A DNA stretch of 64,000 nucleotides from Ulvibacter sp. MAR_2010_11 (GCF_002813135.1 NZ_PHTY01000001.1:1173501-1237500); one strand, 5' to 3'. Shown: positions 1-8,505, counted from the stretch's first letter. The notes: generated by a model not told the origin, from the sequence alone. Translations and numbers: made by a program.

Positions 1-409
1 TTTCGGCAGTGGCAGGATCTTCCCCTGTTTTATAGCGATATACCGCAAATTGATTTTGCAAGCCGTCGTTTTTATAAAAATAAGTGTAATCTCCTTCCTT
101 AAAGGGAGGTCCTACTTTTTCGTAATTCCAAAGAGATGATAAGCGTTCTTTTAACTCGTCCCGAAAAGGGATTTTATCAAGATAGCCAAAGGTAACTTCA
201 TTTTGAGACTTTACCCACGACTCGGTTTCGGCACTTCTATCGTCTTCTAACCAGCGGTACGGATCTTGAACATCGACCCCAAAATAATTGTCTACGGTAT
301 CTACTTTCTGCGTTTTAGGATAGGTCACAGCAATAGGTTCTTTTTTTAATTCTTCTTTACAAGCCATAAGTGTGAATGCAATAAAGAATGGAATGATAAG
401 TTTTTTCAT
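1..409 (-). CDS. Prolyl oligopeptidase family serine peptidase (S9A), N-terminal part only
   Basis: The first 136 codons of a gene that runs off the left edge. The start ATG is at 407-409. The product opens with a lipoprotein signal ([17 protein letters not shown], lipobox Cys17), so it should be an exported lipoprotein. The stretch DPYRWLEDD followed by aromatic-rich beta-strand sequence ([23 protein letters not shown]) is typical of the N-terminal propeller segment of prolyl endopeptidases, which cleave after proline in short peptides. The catalytic Ser-Asp-His part lies outside the window and could not be checked. Family assignment is strong. Activity is inferred. Confidence 0.88.
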   Translation of the reverse strand, partial: MKKLIIPFFIAFTLMACKEELKKEPIAVTYPKTQKVDTVDNYFGVDVQDPYRWLEDDRSAETESWVKSQNEVTFGYLDKIPFRDELKERLSSLWNYEKVGPPFKEGDYTYFYKNDGLQNQFAVYRYKTGEDPATAE

Positions 410-505
410 TTTTCTGAATTGATTAGGAGCCGCAAATGTAGTAAAATCTACTTTCTCAACGGGTTATACTGTTACTAGAACGGCAAGAAAGTAGTATTTG
501 ATATC

Positions 506-883
506 TCAATACTGAAAAAGAGAACGGTATGCTTTCCAGTACTTGAAAATTAAAATACCGTTTAGCACAGCGATCACGATGGCCACCCATACATCTGAAA
601 CATCTAAAAAAAGGTGAAACAACAGTATATTTAATGAGAGTGGAGCCAAAACAATAAGTGCAAATGGCACCCATTTTCTGAAGATAAGCAGCAGAGCTAC
701 ACATATTTCAAAAACGGCAACCGTATAAAAAATATACCCTGAAGCTTTTAAGGTTTCAATAAAATTGGCGCCGGCGGGAGACATTTCAAACAAGAGCATA
801 AAATCGAAGAACTTATTCAAGCCAAAAAGCAAGAGAATAAGTCCGAGGATAATTCGAAGGATTTTAGTAAAAGTTGAATTCAT
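506..883 (-). CDS. DoxX-like small integral membrane protein
   Basis: About 125 residues with four predicted hydrophobic helices and short loops. The order and the FGLNKFF motif after helix 1 fit the DoxX/DoxX-like family, whose biochemical role is mostly unknown and sometimes linked to quinone or sulfur redox chemistry. The open frame extends to 940, but I chose the internal ATG at 881-883 (MNSTFTKILRII). The extra 19 residues would add a second hydrophobic stretch in front of helix 1, which the family does not have. It stands alone between the peptidase and asd, all on the minus strand. Confidence 0.7.
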   Translation of the reverse strand: MNSTFTKILRIILGLILLLFGLNKFFDFMLLFEMSPAGANFIETLKASGYIFYTVAVFEICVALLLIFRKWVPFALIVLAPLSLNILLFHLFLDVSDVWVAIVIAVLNGILIFKYWKAYRSLFQY

Positions 884-988
884 AGAGAGGTTGATTAGTG
901 TTAAACAACTAAATATAATGAAAATAAAAAACCCAGCCACATTAGTTTGCAGCTGAGTTTCGGTATAAGATTCTTAAAGTTTACTTTT

Positions 989-1978
989 TTAAACCAATCC
1001 TGTGGCAACAAGGTATTCGGCTATCTGAATGGCATTGGTAGCCGCCCCTTTGCGTAAATTATCACTAACTATCCACATATTTAAAGTGTTGGGCTGGGTT
1101 TCGTCCCTGCGAATACGTCCTACAAAGACATCGTCCTTATCATGGGCATACATGGGCATGGGATAAGTGTTGGTATCGGGGTTGTCTTGTAGCGTAATCC
1201 CGGGAACCGATTGTAAAAGTCTACGCACCTCACTTAAATCGAAATCGTTCAAAAATTCAACATTAACAGCTTCGCTATGTCCGCCGGCAGTGGGAATACG
1301 AACCGCAGTTGCAGTTACCGAAAAAGTACGATCGTCCAATATTTTTTGTGGTTCTCTGGCTAATTTCATCTCTTCTTTGGTATAGCCATTGGCTTCAAAA
1401 ACATCGCAATGGGGTAATGCGTTTTTATGAATAGGATACGGATAGGCCATTTCTCCTTTAATGCCTTTTATTTCATTTTCCAGCTGTTGCACTGCTTTCA
1501 CACCTGTACCGGATACCGATTGATAGGTTGAAACTACCACACGTTTCATTTTGTATTTTTTATGAAGCGGCGCCAAAGCCATTACCATTTGTATAGTTGA
1601 GCAGTTCGGGTTGGCAATAATTTTATCCTGCTTGGTTAAAGCAGCTGCGTTTATTTCTGGGACAACTAATTTTTTGGAAGGGTCCATCCGCCAGGCCGAT
1701 GAATTGTCTATTACTGTTGTGCCGGCTTCAGCAAATTTAGGAGCCCACTCCAGGGAAGTTGCCCCTCCGGCAGAGAAAATGGCAATGTCAGGTCTAGCAG
1801 CAACAGCGTCTTCTAAGCTCACAATTTTGTATGCTTGGCCTTTAAAGGAAAGCTCTTTGCCAACCGATTTTTCAGAAGCAACAGGGATTAATTGAGACAC
1901 AGGGAAGTTCCGTTCTTCCAGCAATTTTAACATGACAGTGCCCACCATTCCGGTTGCACCTATAACAGCTATTTTCAT
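989..1978 (-). CDS. asd: Aspartate-semialdehyde dehydrogenase
   Basis: Reduces aspartyl phosphate to aspartate semialdehyde with NADPH, the branch point to lysine/diaminopimelate, threonine and methionine. The 329-residue length is normal. The NADP-binding GATGMVG is at residues 7-13, the catalytic Cys is C126 in NPNCSTIQ, and the general-base His is H234 in PTAGGHSEA. The start MKIAVIGATG places the nucleotide loop at the expected distance. It is a single gene with a Bacteroidota -7 box just upstream. Assignment is secure. Confidence 0.96.
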   Translation of the reverse strand: MKIAVIGATGMVGTVMLKLLEERNFPVSQLIPVASEKSVGKELSFKGQAYKIVSLEDAVAARPDIAIFSAGGATSLEWAPKFAEAGTTVIDNSSAWRMDPSKKLVVPEINAAALTKQDKIIANPNCSTIQMVMALAPLHKKYKMKRVVVSTYQSVSGTGVKAVQQLENEIKGIKGEMAYPYPIHKNALPHCDVFEANGYTKEEMKLAREPQKILDDRTFSVTATAVRIPTAGGHSEAVNVEFLNDFDLSEVRRLLQSVPGITLQDNPDTNTYPMPMYAHDKDDVFVGRIRRDETQPNTLNMWIVSDNLRKGAATNAIQIAEYLVATGLV

Positions 1979-1997
1979 TAGAAATTCAATTAGGGCA

Positions 1998-2005
1998 CAA
2001 AAATA
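1998..2005 (-). promoter_or_regulatory. Putative -7 box of the asd promoter
   Basis: On the minus strand this reads TATTTTTG, matching the Bacteroidota -7 consensus TAnnTTTG, about 20 nt upstream of the asd ATG. I see no TTG at the expected -33 distance, so the call rests on one box. Confidence 0.4.
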
Positions 2006-2047
2006 GGATTTCGCAAGTTAAATTTTCAGAATAAAAAGCAAAAAAAG

Positions 2048-2075
2048 ACCCTCACTTGTAATTACAAGCGAGGGT
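2048..2075 (-). terminator. Rho-independent terminator downstream of mscL
   Basis: Inverted repeat ACCCTC-x-CTTGT / ACAAG-x-GAGGGT with an AATT loop. On the minus strand it is followed by a run of T. It lies 40 bp past the mscL stop and separates mscL from asd. Confidence 0.85.
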
Positions 2076-2114
2076 TTAGTTAAAATAAGTAGTGCAGCGG
2101 TCGCTACGATGCTT

Positions 2115-2525
2115 TTATTTTTTTCTCAATTCGTCACGAATTTCAACCAATAATTCTTCGGTAGTTGGTCCGGCAGGTGCTGCTGGAGCCTCTTCAACCG
2201 GCTTTTTGGTTTTATTGTAAGCTTTCACAATCATGAATAATACAAATCCAACAATCACTAAATTAATGATAGCATTTACCCATTTTCCCCACATGATGGC
2301 GTTCTCCGGTTTTTCAACAGATCCATCGGCAGCTACAACTGCTTCTGCAAGTACCACTTTTAAGTCGGAAAAGTCAACTCCTCCGGTAAAATGACCCACA
2401 ATCGGCATCATGATATCGTTAGTAAATCCTGCGACAACAGCACCTACTGCTCCGGCAAGAATAACAGCAACCGCTAAATCGATAACGTTGCCGGTCATAA
2501 TAAAATTCTTAAATTCTTTTAACAT
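2115..2525 (-). CDS. mscL: Large-conductance mechanosensitive channel
   Basis: 136 residues, the usual MscL size. It has the amphipathic N-terminal helix (MLKEFKNFIMTGN), a Gly/Ala-rich pore-lining TM1 at about residues 14-40 (GNVIDLAVAVILAGAVGAVV), a periplasmic loop, TM2 at about 83-102, and a charged C-terminal helix (EELLVEIRDELRKK) preceded by an Ala/Pro linker. It forms a homopentamer that opens when membrane tension rises during osmotic downshock. It is monocistronic, with a clear terminator downstream. Confidence 0.96.
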   Translation of the reverse strand: MLKEFKNFIMTGNVIDLAVAVILAGAVGAVVAGFTNDIMMPIVGHFTGGVDFSDLKVVLAEAVVAADGSVEKPENAIMWGKWVNAIINLVIVGFVLFMIVKAYNKTKKPVEEAPAAPAGPTTEELLVEIRDELRKK

Positions 2526-2606
2526 GTTTTGATGGGTTTAATAGTTAATTGACAGCAATTTAAGTAAAAAGAGTTGTTTTCGTCCAATTAGAATGCGCGC
2601 ATAGCA

Positions 2607-3716
2607 TTATTTTCGACAAACAACCCGCTTTACTCGTTGAGAAATCGCCGTAAGTAATTCGTAGGGGATAGAATTTATAGCTTCTGAAAGGGTTTCAGCA
2701 GTACTAGTTTCGCCAAAAACAATAGCTTCATCTCCTTCTTCACAGCTAATATGTGTAATATCCACCATGATCATATCCATACAAACGTTTCCAACAATGG
2801 GTGCTTTGGCCCCGTTAATTAGTACCCAGCCAACCCCTTTCCCAAAGGCACGACTTATACCATCTGCATGTCCAATAGGCAGGGTAGCTGTTCTCGTAGT
2901 TTCGCGAGCCTTAAAACCCATGTTGTAGCCCACATTTTCGCCTTCTTTAATGGTGTGAATTTGCGAAATTACCGTTTTAAGCGTGGCAACCGGCTTTAGA
3001 TTTATGTTTTCTGAAGGGTTGTTCCCGAAACCATACAATCCTATTCCGGTACGCACCATATCGAATTGTGCTTCGGGATAGTTTAATATCCCTGATGTGT
3101 TTACCGTATGCAACAAGGGCTTGTAACCAAGCTGCCGAATTATCGCCTCTGAAATATTTCGGAATTCATCAATTTGTGCTATCGTAAAATTTCTTTCAGC
3201 CTCATCTTCACTTGCTGCGAGATGTGAAAACACCGACTTCACCGAGACACTTTCGGTTCTTGAAAGTGTTTCAATTATTTTGGGAATATCCTCCTTTCTG
3301 AAGCCCAACCGATTCAATCCGGTATTAAATTTTAAATGAATGGGATAATTATGTTGCTTTTGGGATTCGGCATAATTGATAAAATCTTTCAGAATTTTAT
3401 GCGAATAGACACTGGGTTCCATACAACGATTTACAATCAAATCGAAATTTACAGGTAGTGGATGCAGAACTAAGATCGGGGTTTCAATTCCCGCATTTCT
3501 CAACGTTTCACCTTCACCGGCATAGGCAACACCAAAATAGGCTACACCAAGAGTTGCCAATTCATTAGCGATAGCGACTGATTCGCTACCATAGCCAAAT
3601 GCCTTAACGACAGCCAGCATTTTGGTATTCTTATCAACTTTGGAAGAAAGATAGTTGTAGTTGTGCCGAAGCGCGTTAAGATCTATCTCTAAAAGGGTTT
3701 CTGTGGCTTTTGGCAT
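2607..3716 (-). CDS. alr: Alanine racemase
   Basis: PLP enzyme that converts L- to D-alanine for peptidoglycan. At 369 residues it is standard length. The PLP-binding lysine is K38 in AVVKAFGYGS, and the second catalytic base is Y264 in NVGYNMGFKA. GHADG (residues 278-282) lies in the C-terminal beta-domain. The start codon sits 2 nt after the stop of tdk, so the two genes are co-transcribed in the order tdk-alr. Bacteroidota may also carry a MurF-Alr fusion. This copy is free-standing. Confidence 0.95.
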   Translation of the reverse strand: MPKATETLLEIDLNALRHNYNYLSSKVDKNTKMLAVVKAFGYGSESVAIANELATLGVAYFGVAYAGEGETLRNAGIETPILVLHPLPVNFDLIVNRCMEPSVYSHKILKDFINYAESQKQHNYPIHLKFNTGLNRLGFRKEDIPKIIETLSRTESVSVKSVFSHLAASEDEAERNFTIAQIDEFRNISEAIIRQLGYKPLLHTVNTSGILNYPEAQFDMVRTGIGLYGFGNNPSENINLKPVATLKTVISQIHTIKEGENVGYNMGFKARETTRTATLPIGHADGISRAFGKGVGWVLINGAKAPIVGNVCMDMIMVDITHISCEEGDEAIVFGETSTAETLSEAINSIPYELLTAISQRVKRVVCRK

Positions 3717-3718
3717 GC

Positions 3719-4357
3719 TCAGACTTGCTTTTTTGGCTGAATTTCTTCGGGGTCTTTTACCTCTATTTTATTCACCTTTTCCCGAAGCATGGCCTTAAAA
3801 TAAGCTGCTCTGCTCAAAGGTTCGTATTCGTCGGTTTCACCCAGAAGGACAAGGTCATCGCTTTTTGCCTTACGGTAGCTGTAATTGGCAAGATTTCCTG
3901 TTCGGGTGCAAACCGCATGAACTTTAGTTACATATTCGGCAGTGGCCATCAAAGCAGGCATGGGTCCAAAAGGATTTCCTTTAAAGTCCATATCGAGGCC
4001 CGCAACAATTACTCTAACACCCCGGTTAGCGAGATCGTTACACACCTTTACAATTTCATCGTCAAAAAACTGAGCTTCATCAATACCCACCACATCACAA
4101 TTATCGGCCAGAATAGGAATATTGGCTGCTGCGGGAACTGGGGTCGATCTAATTTCGTTGCTGTCATGAGAAACCACTTTGTCCTCATCGTAGCGAACAT
4201 CTACGTTGGGCTTAAAGATTTCGACGCGTTGGCGTGCAAACTTGGCACGCTTTAAACGCCTAATAAGCTCTTCGGTTTTTCCCGAAAACATAGAACCGCA
4301 GATAACTTCTATCCAGCCAAATTGTTCTTTTTGATTTACGGTATTTTCGAGAAACAT
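3719..4357 (-). CDS. tdk: Thymidine kinase (TK1-like), zinc site degraded
   Basis: Phosphorylates thymidine for nucleotide salvage. Walker A GSMFSGKT is at residues 21-28 and the DEAQ motif with the catalytic Glu is at 93-96. The lasso region [15 protein letters not shown] (148-162) normally carries a CxxC zinc pair, but here it reads C150-T-R-T153. The second zinc pair (usually L-C-R-x-C) is replaced by LSRAAY at 181-186. Three of the four zinc ligands therefore appear lost while the active-site motifs remain. It is the first gene of the tdk-alr pair. Confidence 0.93.
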   Translation of the reverse strand: MFLENTVNQKEQFGWIEVICGSMFSGKTEELIRRLKRAKFARQRVEIFKPNVDVRYDEDKVVSHDSNEIRSTPVPAAANIPILADNCDVVGIDEAQFFDDEIVKVCNDLANRGVRVIVAGLDMDFKGNPFGPMPALMATAEYVTKVHAVCTRTGNLANYSYRKAKSDDLVLLGETDEYEPLSRAAYFKAMLREKVNKIEVKDPEEIQPKKQV

Positions 4358-4547
4358 AGGATGTATTTATACGTAACTTGCTGCTTTATTTTTCAGCCTT
4401 AGGTAACAACGTGCTCAATAAAAGCTACACTGTTTCAGTAAATCCTGCTATATAACACAAGAAAACAGAATTAATTGACGTTTTACATAAAGGTTGCGTA
4501 AATTTATAAAAACAAAATAGAGCAAACCGCGAATAATTTCAAAAATT

Positions 4548-5303
4548 ATGAAAAAGAAACTCCGCTCACAAATAAGAGCCCTGGCAACTCAAATTCTTTC
4601 GGAAGACAATCCCGATACGGCAAACATGAAGCAAAATGCGAGAGAATTGTACGAGCAACTAATCACCTTGGAATATCTTGAATCTCAACTTGACAATTCC
4701 GAAGACATTTTGGAAGAAGAAGCCCTCGATTCGAAAAGTTTTAGAGAAGAAAATTGGTTCAAGGAGCCCGAACCGGTCCCACAACCGGAGAACAAGGAAG
4801 AATTAATTGAACCGCTTATTGAAAAAATAAAAGACATTGTAGCGCAAATGCCGAAAGAATCGGAGCGTGTTGACGCTTTGCTGGAAGAGGTAATTCCGAA
4901 GCAAAAATATATCAAAAACGATTTGGAAGAATTTGCGGCATCCTATCAGCAAACGCCTACTTTCGAGCGAAAGGAGCCTAGTAAAGGAGGTGAAATTCCT
5001 CGAAAGACACATAACCTGGTAGTTGACATAGGAGCACCAACGGACAAACCTAAATCCTTGAACGATGCAGTTCCGCAAGGGCTAAACATTGGACTGAACG
5101 ATCGACTGGCTTTTATAAAGCATTTGTTCGATGGTAAATCTGAAGACTACACACGGGTTTTATCACAAATTAGCACCATGAATTCGTACGATGCTGCCGC
5201 AACCTTTATTAAAGGCAAAGTAAAACCCGACTATAATTACTGGTTGAATAAAGAAGAATATTCCGAACGTTTTTTGACACTGATCGAAAAAAGTTTTAAT
5301 TAG
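4548..5303 (+). CDS. Conserved hypothetical protein upstream of rsmI
   Basis: 251 residues, acidic, with no signal peptide or membrane segment. The N-terminal third is charged and probably helical or coiled-coil (ARELYEQLITLEYLESQL). Residues of about 60-170 are Pro/Glu/Lys-rich and look disordered. The C-terminal 80 residues (from about LNDRLAFIKHLF to LTLIEKSFN) look like a folded helical domain. It ends 4 nt before rsmI and is probably co-transcribed with it. I do not recognise a function. The pattern resembles uncharacterised proteins widespread in Flavobacteriaceae. Confidence 0.85.
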   Translation: MKKKLRSQIRALATQILSEDNPDTANMKQNARELYEQLITLEYLESQLDNSEDILEEEALDSKSFREENWFKEPEPVPQPENKEELIEPLIEKIKDIVAQMPKESERVDALLEEVIPKQKYIKNDLEEFAASYQQTPTFERKEPSKGGEIPRKTHNLVVDIGAPTDKPKSLNDAVPQGLNIGLNDRLAFIKHLFDGKSEDYTRVLSQISTMNSYDAAATFIKGKVKPDYNYWLNKEEYSERFLTLIEKSFN

Positions 5304-5307
5304 GCGT

Positions 5308-5979
5308 ATGGGGAAATTATATCTCGTTCCAACACCCATTGGAAACCTAAAAGATATGACTTTTCGGGCGGTGGAAATATTGCAAGAGGTGGATCTTATT
5401 CTCGCTGAAGACACGCGCACCAGCGGAAAATTGCTGAAGCATTATGGGATTACTACTCAAATGAATTCCCACCACATGCACAATGAGCATAAAACTACCG
5501 ATTCACTTGTAAAAAGAATTTTCTCCGGAGAGAATATTGCACTCATAAGTGATGCAGGAACTCCAGCCATTAGTGATCCGGGATTTTTGTTGACAAGAGC
5601 CTGTGTGGACGCAGGAGTCGAAGTAGATTGCCTCCCGGGGGCAACTGCCTTTGTACCGGCTTTGGTGAACAGCGGCTTACCTAATGATAAATTTGTTTTT
5701 GAAGGCTTTTTACCTGTAAAGAAGGGCAGACAAACCCGACTTCAATTATTGTCGGAAGAGAGTCGAACAATTATTTTTTATGAATCGCCTCACAAATTGC
5801 TAAAGACATTGGCACAATTTGTTGAATTTTTTGGAGCGGACCGAAGTATTTCTGTTTCAAGAGAAATTAGCAAGTTGCATGAAGAAACCGTTAGAGGAAC
5901 TGTCGCCGAAGTGTTACAACGTTTTGAGTCCAAACCCCCAAAAGGTGAAATCGTGATAGTTGTTGGCGGAAAAAAATAA
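5308..5979 (+). CDS. rsmI: 16S rRNA (cytidine(1402)-2'-O)-methyltransferase
   Basis: SAM-dependent tetrapyrrole-methylase-fold enzyme that 2'-O-methylates C1402 in the decoding centre of 16S rRNA. Motifs are VPTPIGNL near the N-terminus, AEDTRTSGKLL, ALISDAGTPAISDPG, and LPGATAFVPAL, the last in the substrate-binding region. At 223 residues it lacks the extra C-terminal extension of the longer enterobacterial forms, as is usual in Bacteroidota. It follows the unknown gene by 4 nt and is followed by a large stem-loop. Confidence 0.95.
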   Translation: MGKLYLVPTPIGNLKDMTFRAVEILQEVDLILAEDTRTSGKLLKHYGITTQMNSHHMHNEHKTTDSLVKRIFSGENIALISDAGTPAISDPGFLLTRACVDAGVEVDCLPGATAFVPALVNSGLPNDKFVFEGFLPVKKGRQTRLQLLSEESRTIIFYESPHKLLKTLAQFVEFFGADRSISVSREISKLHEETVRGTVAEVLQRFESKPPKGEIVIVVGGKK

Positions 5980-5986
5980 ACGGAAA

Positions 5987-6031
5987 GTTTTAGAAAATTA
6001 AAACAGAAAAAAGGTATTAATTTTCTAAAAC
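5987..6031. terminator. 15-bp perfect stem-loop after rsmI (copy A)
   Basis: GTTTTAGAAAATTAA (5987-6001) pairs perfectly with TTAATTTTCTAAAAC (6017-6031), with a 15-nt loop. It lies 7 bp past the rsmI stop, so it may terminate rsmI or protect its 3' end. There is no GC-rich stem, so it is not a classic intrinsic terminator. An almost identical copy is at 6225-6268. Confidence 0.6.
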
Positions 6032-6084
6032 AACCACCATTGTCAATGGGAACTTCATGTATTTATACCTCTAAAAATCTAACA

Positions 6085-6118
6085 ACCCGCCCGTACCGAA
6101 CGGTACGTTCGGGCGGGT
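6085..6118. repeat. REP-like palindrome inserted in copy A
   Basis: ACCCGCCCG ... CGGGCGGGT inverted repeat around an inner TACCGAACGGTA. It is GC-rich in an AT-rich setting and absent from the paralogous copy B at the equivalent point. It looks like one of the short palindromes scattered through flavobacterial intergenic DNA. Confidence 0.65.
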
Positions 6119-6134
6119 CTAAGAATCTAATAGT

Positions 6135-6212
6135 CTAAATATGTTTTCCCTTCTCCCAACCGTGCTTCCCCAAATATTGGTTTCCACTTTCTACAGCACC
6201 CTCATGCACAAA
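6135..6212 (-). pseudogene. 3' remnant of a second AhpD-like gene
   Basis: Read on the minus strand it encodes VHEGAVESGNQYLGKHG, then WEKGKHI and a stop. This matches the last residues of the intact neighbour (EEGAEESGNQYLGKHG, then WEKGKHI), but with different upstream residues. The DNA is nearly identical over the last 40 bp and diverges going upstream. It is therefore the tail of a diverged paralogue rather than a simple copy of the neighbour. The rest of that gene is gone. Confidence 0.75.
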
Positions 6213-6224
6213 TATTAACGGAAA

Positions 6225-6268
6225 GTTTTAGAAAATTAAAACAGAAAAAGGTGTTAATTTTCTAAAAC
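6225..6268. terminator. 15-bp stem-loop (copy B) downstream of the AhpD-like gene
   Basis: The same arms as at 5987-6031 (6225-6239 and 6254-6268) with a 14-nt loop. It sits about 55 bp past the stop of the minus-strand AhpD-like gene and faces rsmI, so it could serve either strand. Confidence 0.55.
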
Positions 6269-6323
6269 AACCACCATTATCAATGGGAACGTTCTGTATC
6301 TAAAAATCCAACGATCCAATAAT

Positions 6324-6914
6324 CTAAATATGTTTTCCCTTCTCCCAACCGTGCTTCCCCAAATATTGATTGCCACTCTCCTCGGCTCCTTCTTCAATAG
6401 AAGTTCCCATTGAGTCGTTCCAGCGGTTGAGGTAGCCAAAGAGTGAAATTACCCCCAACATTTCAACAATTTCGCCTTCGTTCCAATGTTTATACAATGC
6501 TGTTTTGATGTTTTCATCTACAGCATTGGGAACCATCGAAGCAGCGAGAGAAAAGTCCAGGGCTGCGCGTTCTGCATCACTAAAAGCGGAGTGTGTTCGG
6601 TATTCCCAGATATTGTCCAGTTGTTCCTGTTCGGCACCGTAGCGTTCGGCTGCGCGAATGGCGTGTGCCTGACAGTATCTGCAGCCAGTGGCATTGCTAC
6701 TTACCCACGCAATCATTCGTTTTAAGGCTGAAGTCACTCTGCCTTCATTAGCCATCACCGCCTTGTTCAAATTTATAAATGCCTTGCTAATAGCGGGGCG
6801 TCGCTGCATGGTGAGCACGCTGTTAGGACAAAAGCCAAGGGTTTCGTTGAAAAATTCGGCTAATTGTTGGGTTTCGGGGTCGTGATCGGCTGATAAAGGA
6901 GTAACTAATGGCAT
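6324..6914 (-). CDS. AhpD-like / carboxymuconolactone decarboxylase family protein
   Basis: 196-residue all-helical protein of the AhpD-like superfamily (uncharacterised peroxidase-related branch). The redox motif is C78-R-Y-C81-Q-A-H84, matching the CxxCxxH signature of thiol peroxidase-like members. It probably reduces peroxides through a Cys pair, but the electron donor is not evident. It is a single gene with convergent rsmI downstream. A fragment of a paralogue lies 110 bp past its stop, suggesting the locus once held two tandem copies. Family is secure. Function is inferred. Confidence 0.88.
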   Translation of the reverse strand: MPLVTPLSADHDPETQQLAEFFNETLGFCPNSVLTMQRRPAISKAFINLNKAVMANEGRVTSALKRMIAWVSSNATGCRYCQAHAIRAAERYGAEQEQLDNIWEYRTHSAFSDAERAALDFSLAASMVPNAVDENIKTALYKHWNEGEIVEMLGVISLFGYLNRWNDSMGTSIEEGAEESGNQYLGKHGWEKGKHI

Positions 6915-6993
6915 AGGGATTCAATTTTATTCTGAACTCTCGAAAATACAACTTCAGAAAATCAAAAACCAGTAAATGCTTGGTAAAAGCAGG

Positions 6994-8505
6994 TCAATTT
7001 TTTATGAGCCGTGTAATGAAGTTTGAAGCTTTCAGAAAATACATTCCGCTTTGTGCAGTTGAAATATCAATTAAGGTCTGCTGTCCTTCCAAAGTTCCGT
7101 GCTGAATAATTTTTCCTGAAATATCACTTACCTGAAAGGGAATAGTATCAACTTCGGTTAATGTGTACATAAGGTTGAAAATCCCTTCCGAAGGATTTGG
7201 GTGCACTTTAAAGCCTTCAAAAGAAAATTCATTTACATCCAGTACATTGTTGTTATAGCGAACCAAAAAAATGTCCTCGAAGCCGGTATACCACCATGTA
7301 GCACCCACCCCCAGAATTTTACCATCTTCCTGAATAATGGTGTCTAAATCATAGAACTCCAAAATATTACTATCATCAAACGAAGTATCCAAAAAACCAT
7401 CTGAAAAATAGCGATGCAACTTATAAACAGAACCCTCAAAACAATCGGGGAAGACACCTTGAACCAGTAATCTGCCATTTTCCTGATGAAATATTTTTTT
7501 GATTGTGTAATTTACGGCTGAGAGCCAAACTGTCCCGTTATTTCCAAAAGTAGTATCCTGTATACCGTTATTCGAAAAACGCGATAAAAACGCTTGAAAA
7601 GTTGGGTTTGAACCCGCCTCACAAGCACCAATACTTCCGCCAATTACAATTTTGCCATCTGCGGTTATATCAAATCCTGCACTCATATAATCATCATCGC
7701 TTACCATTTCAAAATTTTGAATTGCAAAGCCATTGTTGCCGAAATTCGTGTCTAAATAACCGGTTGCTAAGAATTTTAGTAATATAGTTTGAGTAAAATC
7801 TTCAAGATCTCTGGACCCAAGGACCATTAGCTCGTTATTATCAAGTACCTTTACTTCCCTAAGGTAAAAAAAGCCATCAGGGTTATTGGAAATTGCATAA
7901 CCATTGTCGCCAAAAGAGAGGTCCAAAGTCCCATCGGGATGGTAACGTGCAAATGTTATGGAGGTGTCACTATTGGTCAAACCAACAAGTAGTATTGCAT
8001 CGTCATCCAATATTAGCATTTCATTTACAACCCAGTCTTGATAATTTATGGACAGCACACCATTTGTTGCAAAGGTTGTGTCAAGATCTCCTGAAGCAAG
8101 ATAACGAACCACTATAAAATTGCGGTTGGGGGAAATTCCAACTATCCCGCTGGCGATAATTTTTCCATCATTTTGAAGTGCCACTCCACTATAACGATTA
8201 TAACCATCACCGTAATCTGTAAAAACCATTCCATCGACACCAAAAGTAGTGTCGATATCTCCGTTGGACAAGAAACGAATCACTAAGGGCTCTATCTCCG
8301 ATACGGGATGAGCGGAAGCTCCCACAACCACCAATTTGCCATCATCCTGCTCAACTACAGCATATCCAAGGTCGGACTCAGCATTAAAATTAGTGACTAC
8401 AATACCGTTATCTCCATAAGTAGTATCCAAAGTTCCATCTTGAGAAAACCCGAGAAATGGTATGACTCCCAACAAAATTAATAAGACTGTAAATTTATAG
8501 ATCAT
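6994..8505 (-). CDS. Secreted delta-60-repeat protein with T9SS sorting domain
   Basis: I chose the ATG at 8503-8505. The frame stays open to 8610, but from this ATG the product begins with a clean signal peptide (MIYKFTVLLILLGVIPFLGFSQ). Then come about seven repeats of the delta-60 type, each with a core such as DGTLDTTYGDNG, GDIDTTFGVDG or GYLDTNFGNNG, expected to build a beta-propeller-like fold. The last 75 residues (FKVHPNPSEGIFNLMY ... SGMYFLKA) are a type A T9SS C-terminal sorting domain, so the protein is exported across the outer membrane and anchored or released. The ligand is unknown. Confidence 0.9.
   Translation of the reverse strand: MIYKFTVLLILLGVIPFLGFSQDGTLDTTYGDNGIVVTNFNAESDLGYAVVEQDDGKLVVVGASAHPVSEIEPLVIRFLSNGDIDTTFGVDGMVFTDYGDGYNRYSGVALQNDGKIIASGIVGISPNRNFIVVRYLASGDLDTTFATNGVLSINYQDWVVNEMLILDDDAILLVGLTNSDTSITFARYHPDGTLDLSFGDNGYAISNNPDGFFYLREVKVLDNNELMVLGSRDLEDFTQTILLKFLATGYLDTNFGNNGFAIQNFEMVSDDDYMSAGFDITADGKIVIGGSIGACEAGSNPTFQAFLSRFSNNGIQDTTFGNNGTVWLSAVNYTIKKIFHQENGRLLVQGVFPDCFEGSVYKLHRYFSDGFLDTSFDDSNILEFYDLDTIIQEDGKILGVGATWWYTGFEDIFLVRYNNNVLDVNEFSFEGFKVHPNPSEGIFNLMYTLTEVDTIPFQVSDISGKIIQHGTLEGQQTLIDISTAQSGMYFLKASNFITRLIKN

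Larger units (their letters stand above)
5981..6400. repeat. Imperfect direct duplication (about 180-240 bp units)
   Basis: Copy A starts at 5981 and copy B at 6219. Each holds the same 15-bp stem-loop, the same following text (CAACCACCATTGTCAATGGG in A, one base different in B), a short AT-rich segment, and then the 3' end of an AhpD-like gene. In copy B that end belongs to the intact gene. In copy A only about 27 codons remain. Copy A also carries an inserted GC-rich palindrome at 6085-6118. This accounts for the 344 bp without an intact gene between rsmI and the AhpD-like gene. Confidence 0.85.

Noticed and set aside
3710-4255. 181-codon plus-strand frame
   Set aside because: It is antisense to tdk, which has all the catalytic motifs; the reverse reading has no recognisable domain.
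6254-6439. 61-codon minus-strand frame over the duplicated segment
   Set aside because: It runs in another frame of the AhpD-like gene and through the stem-loop; no support for translation.
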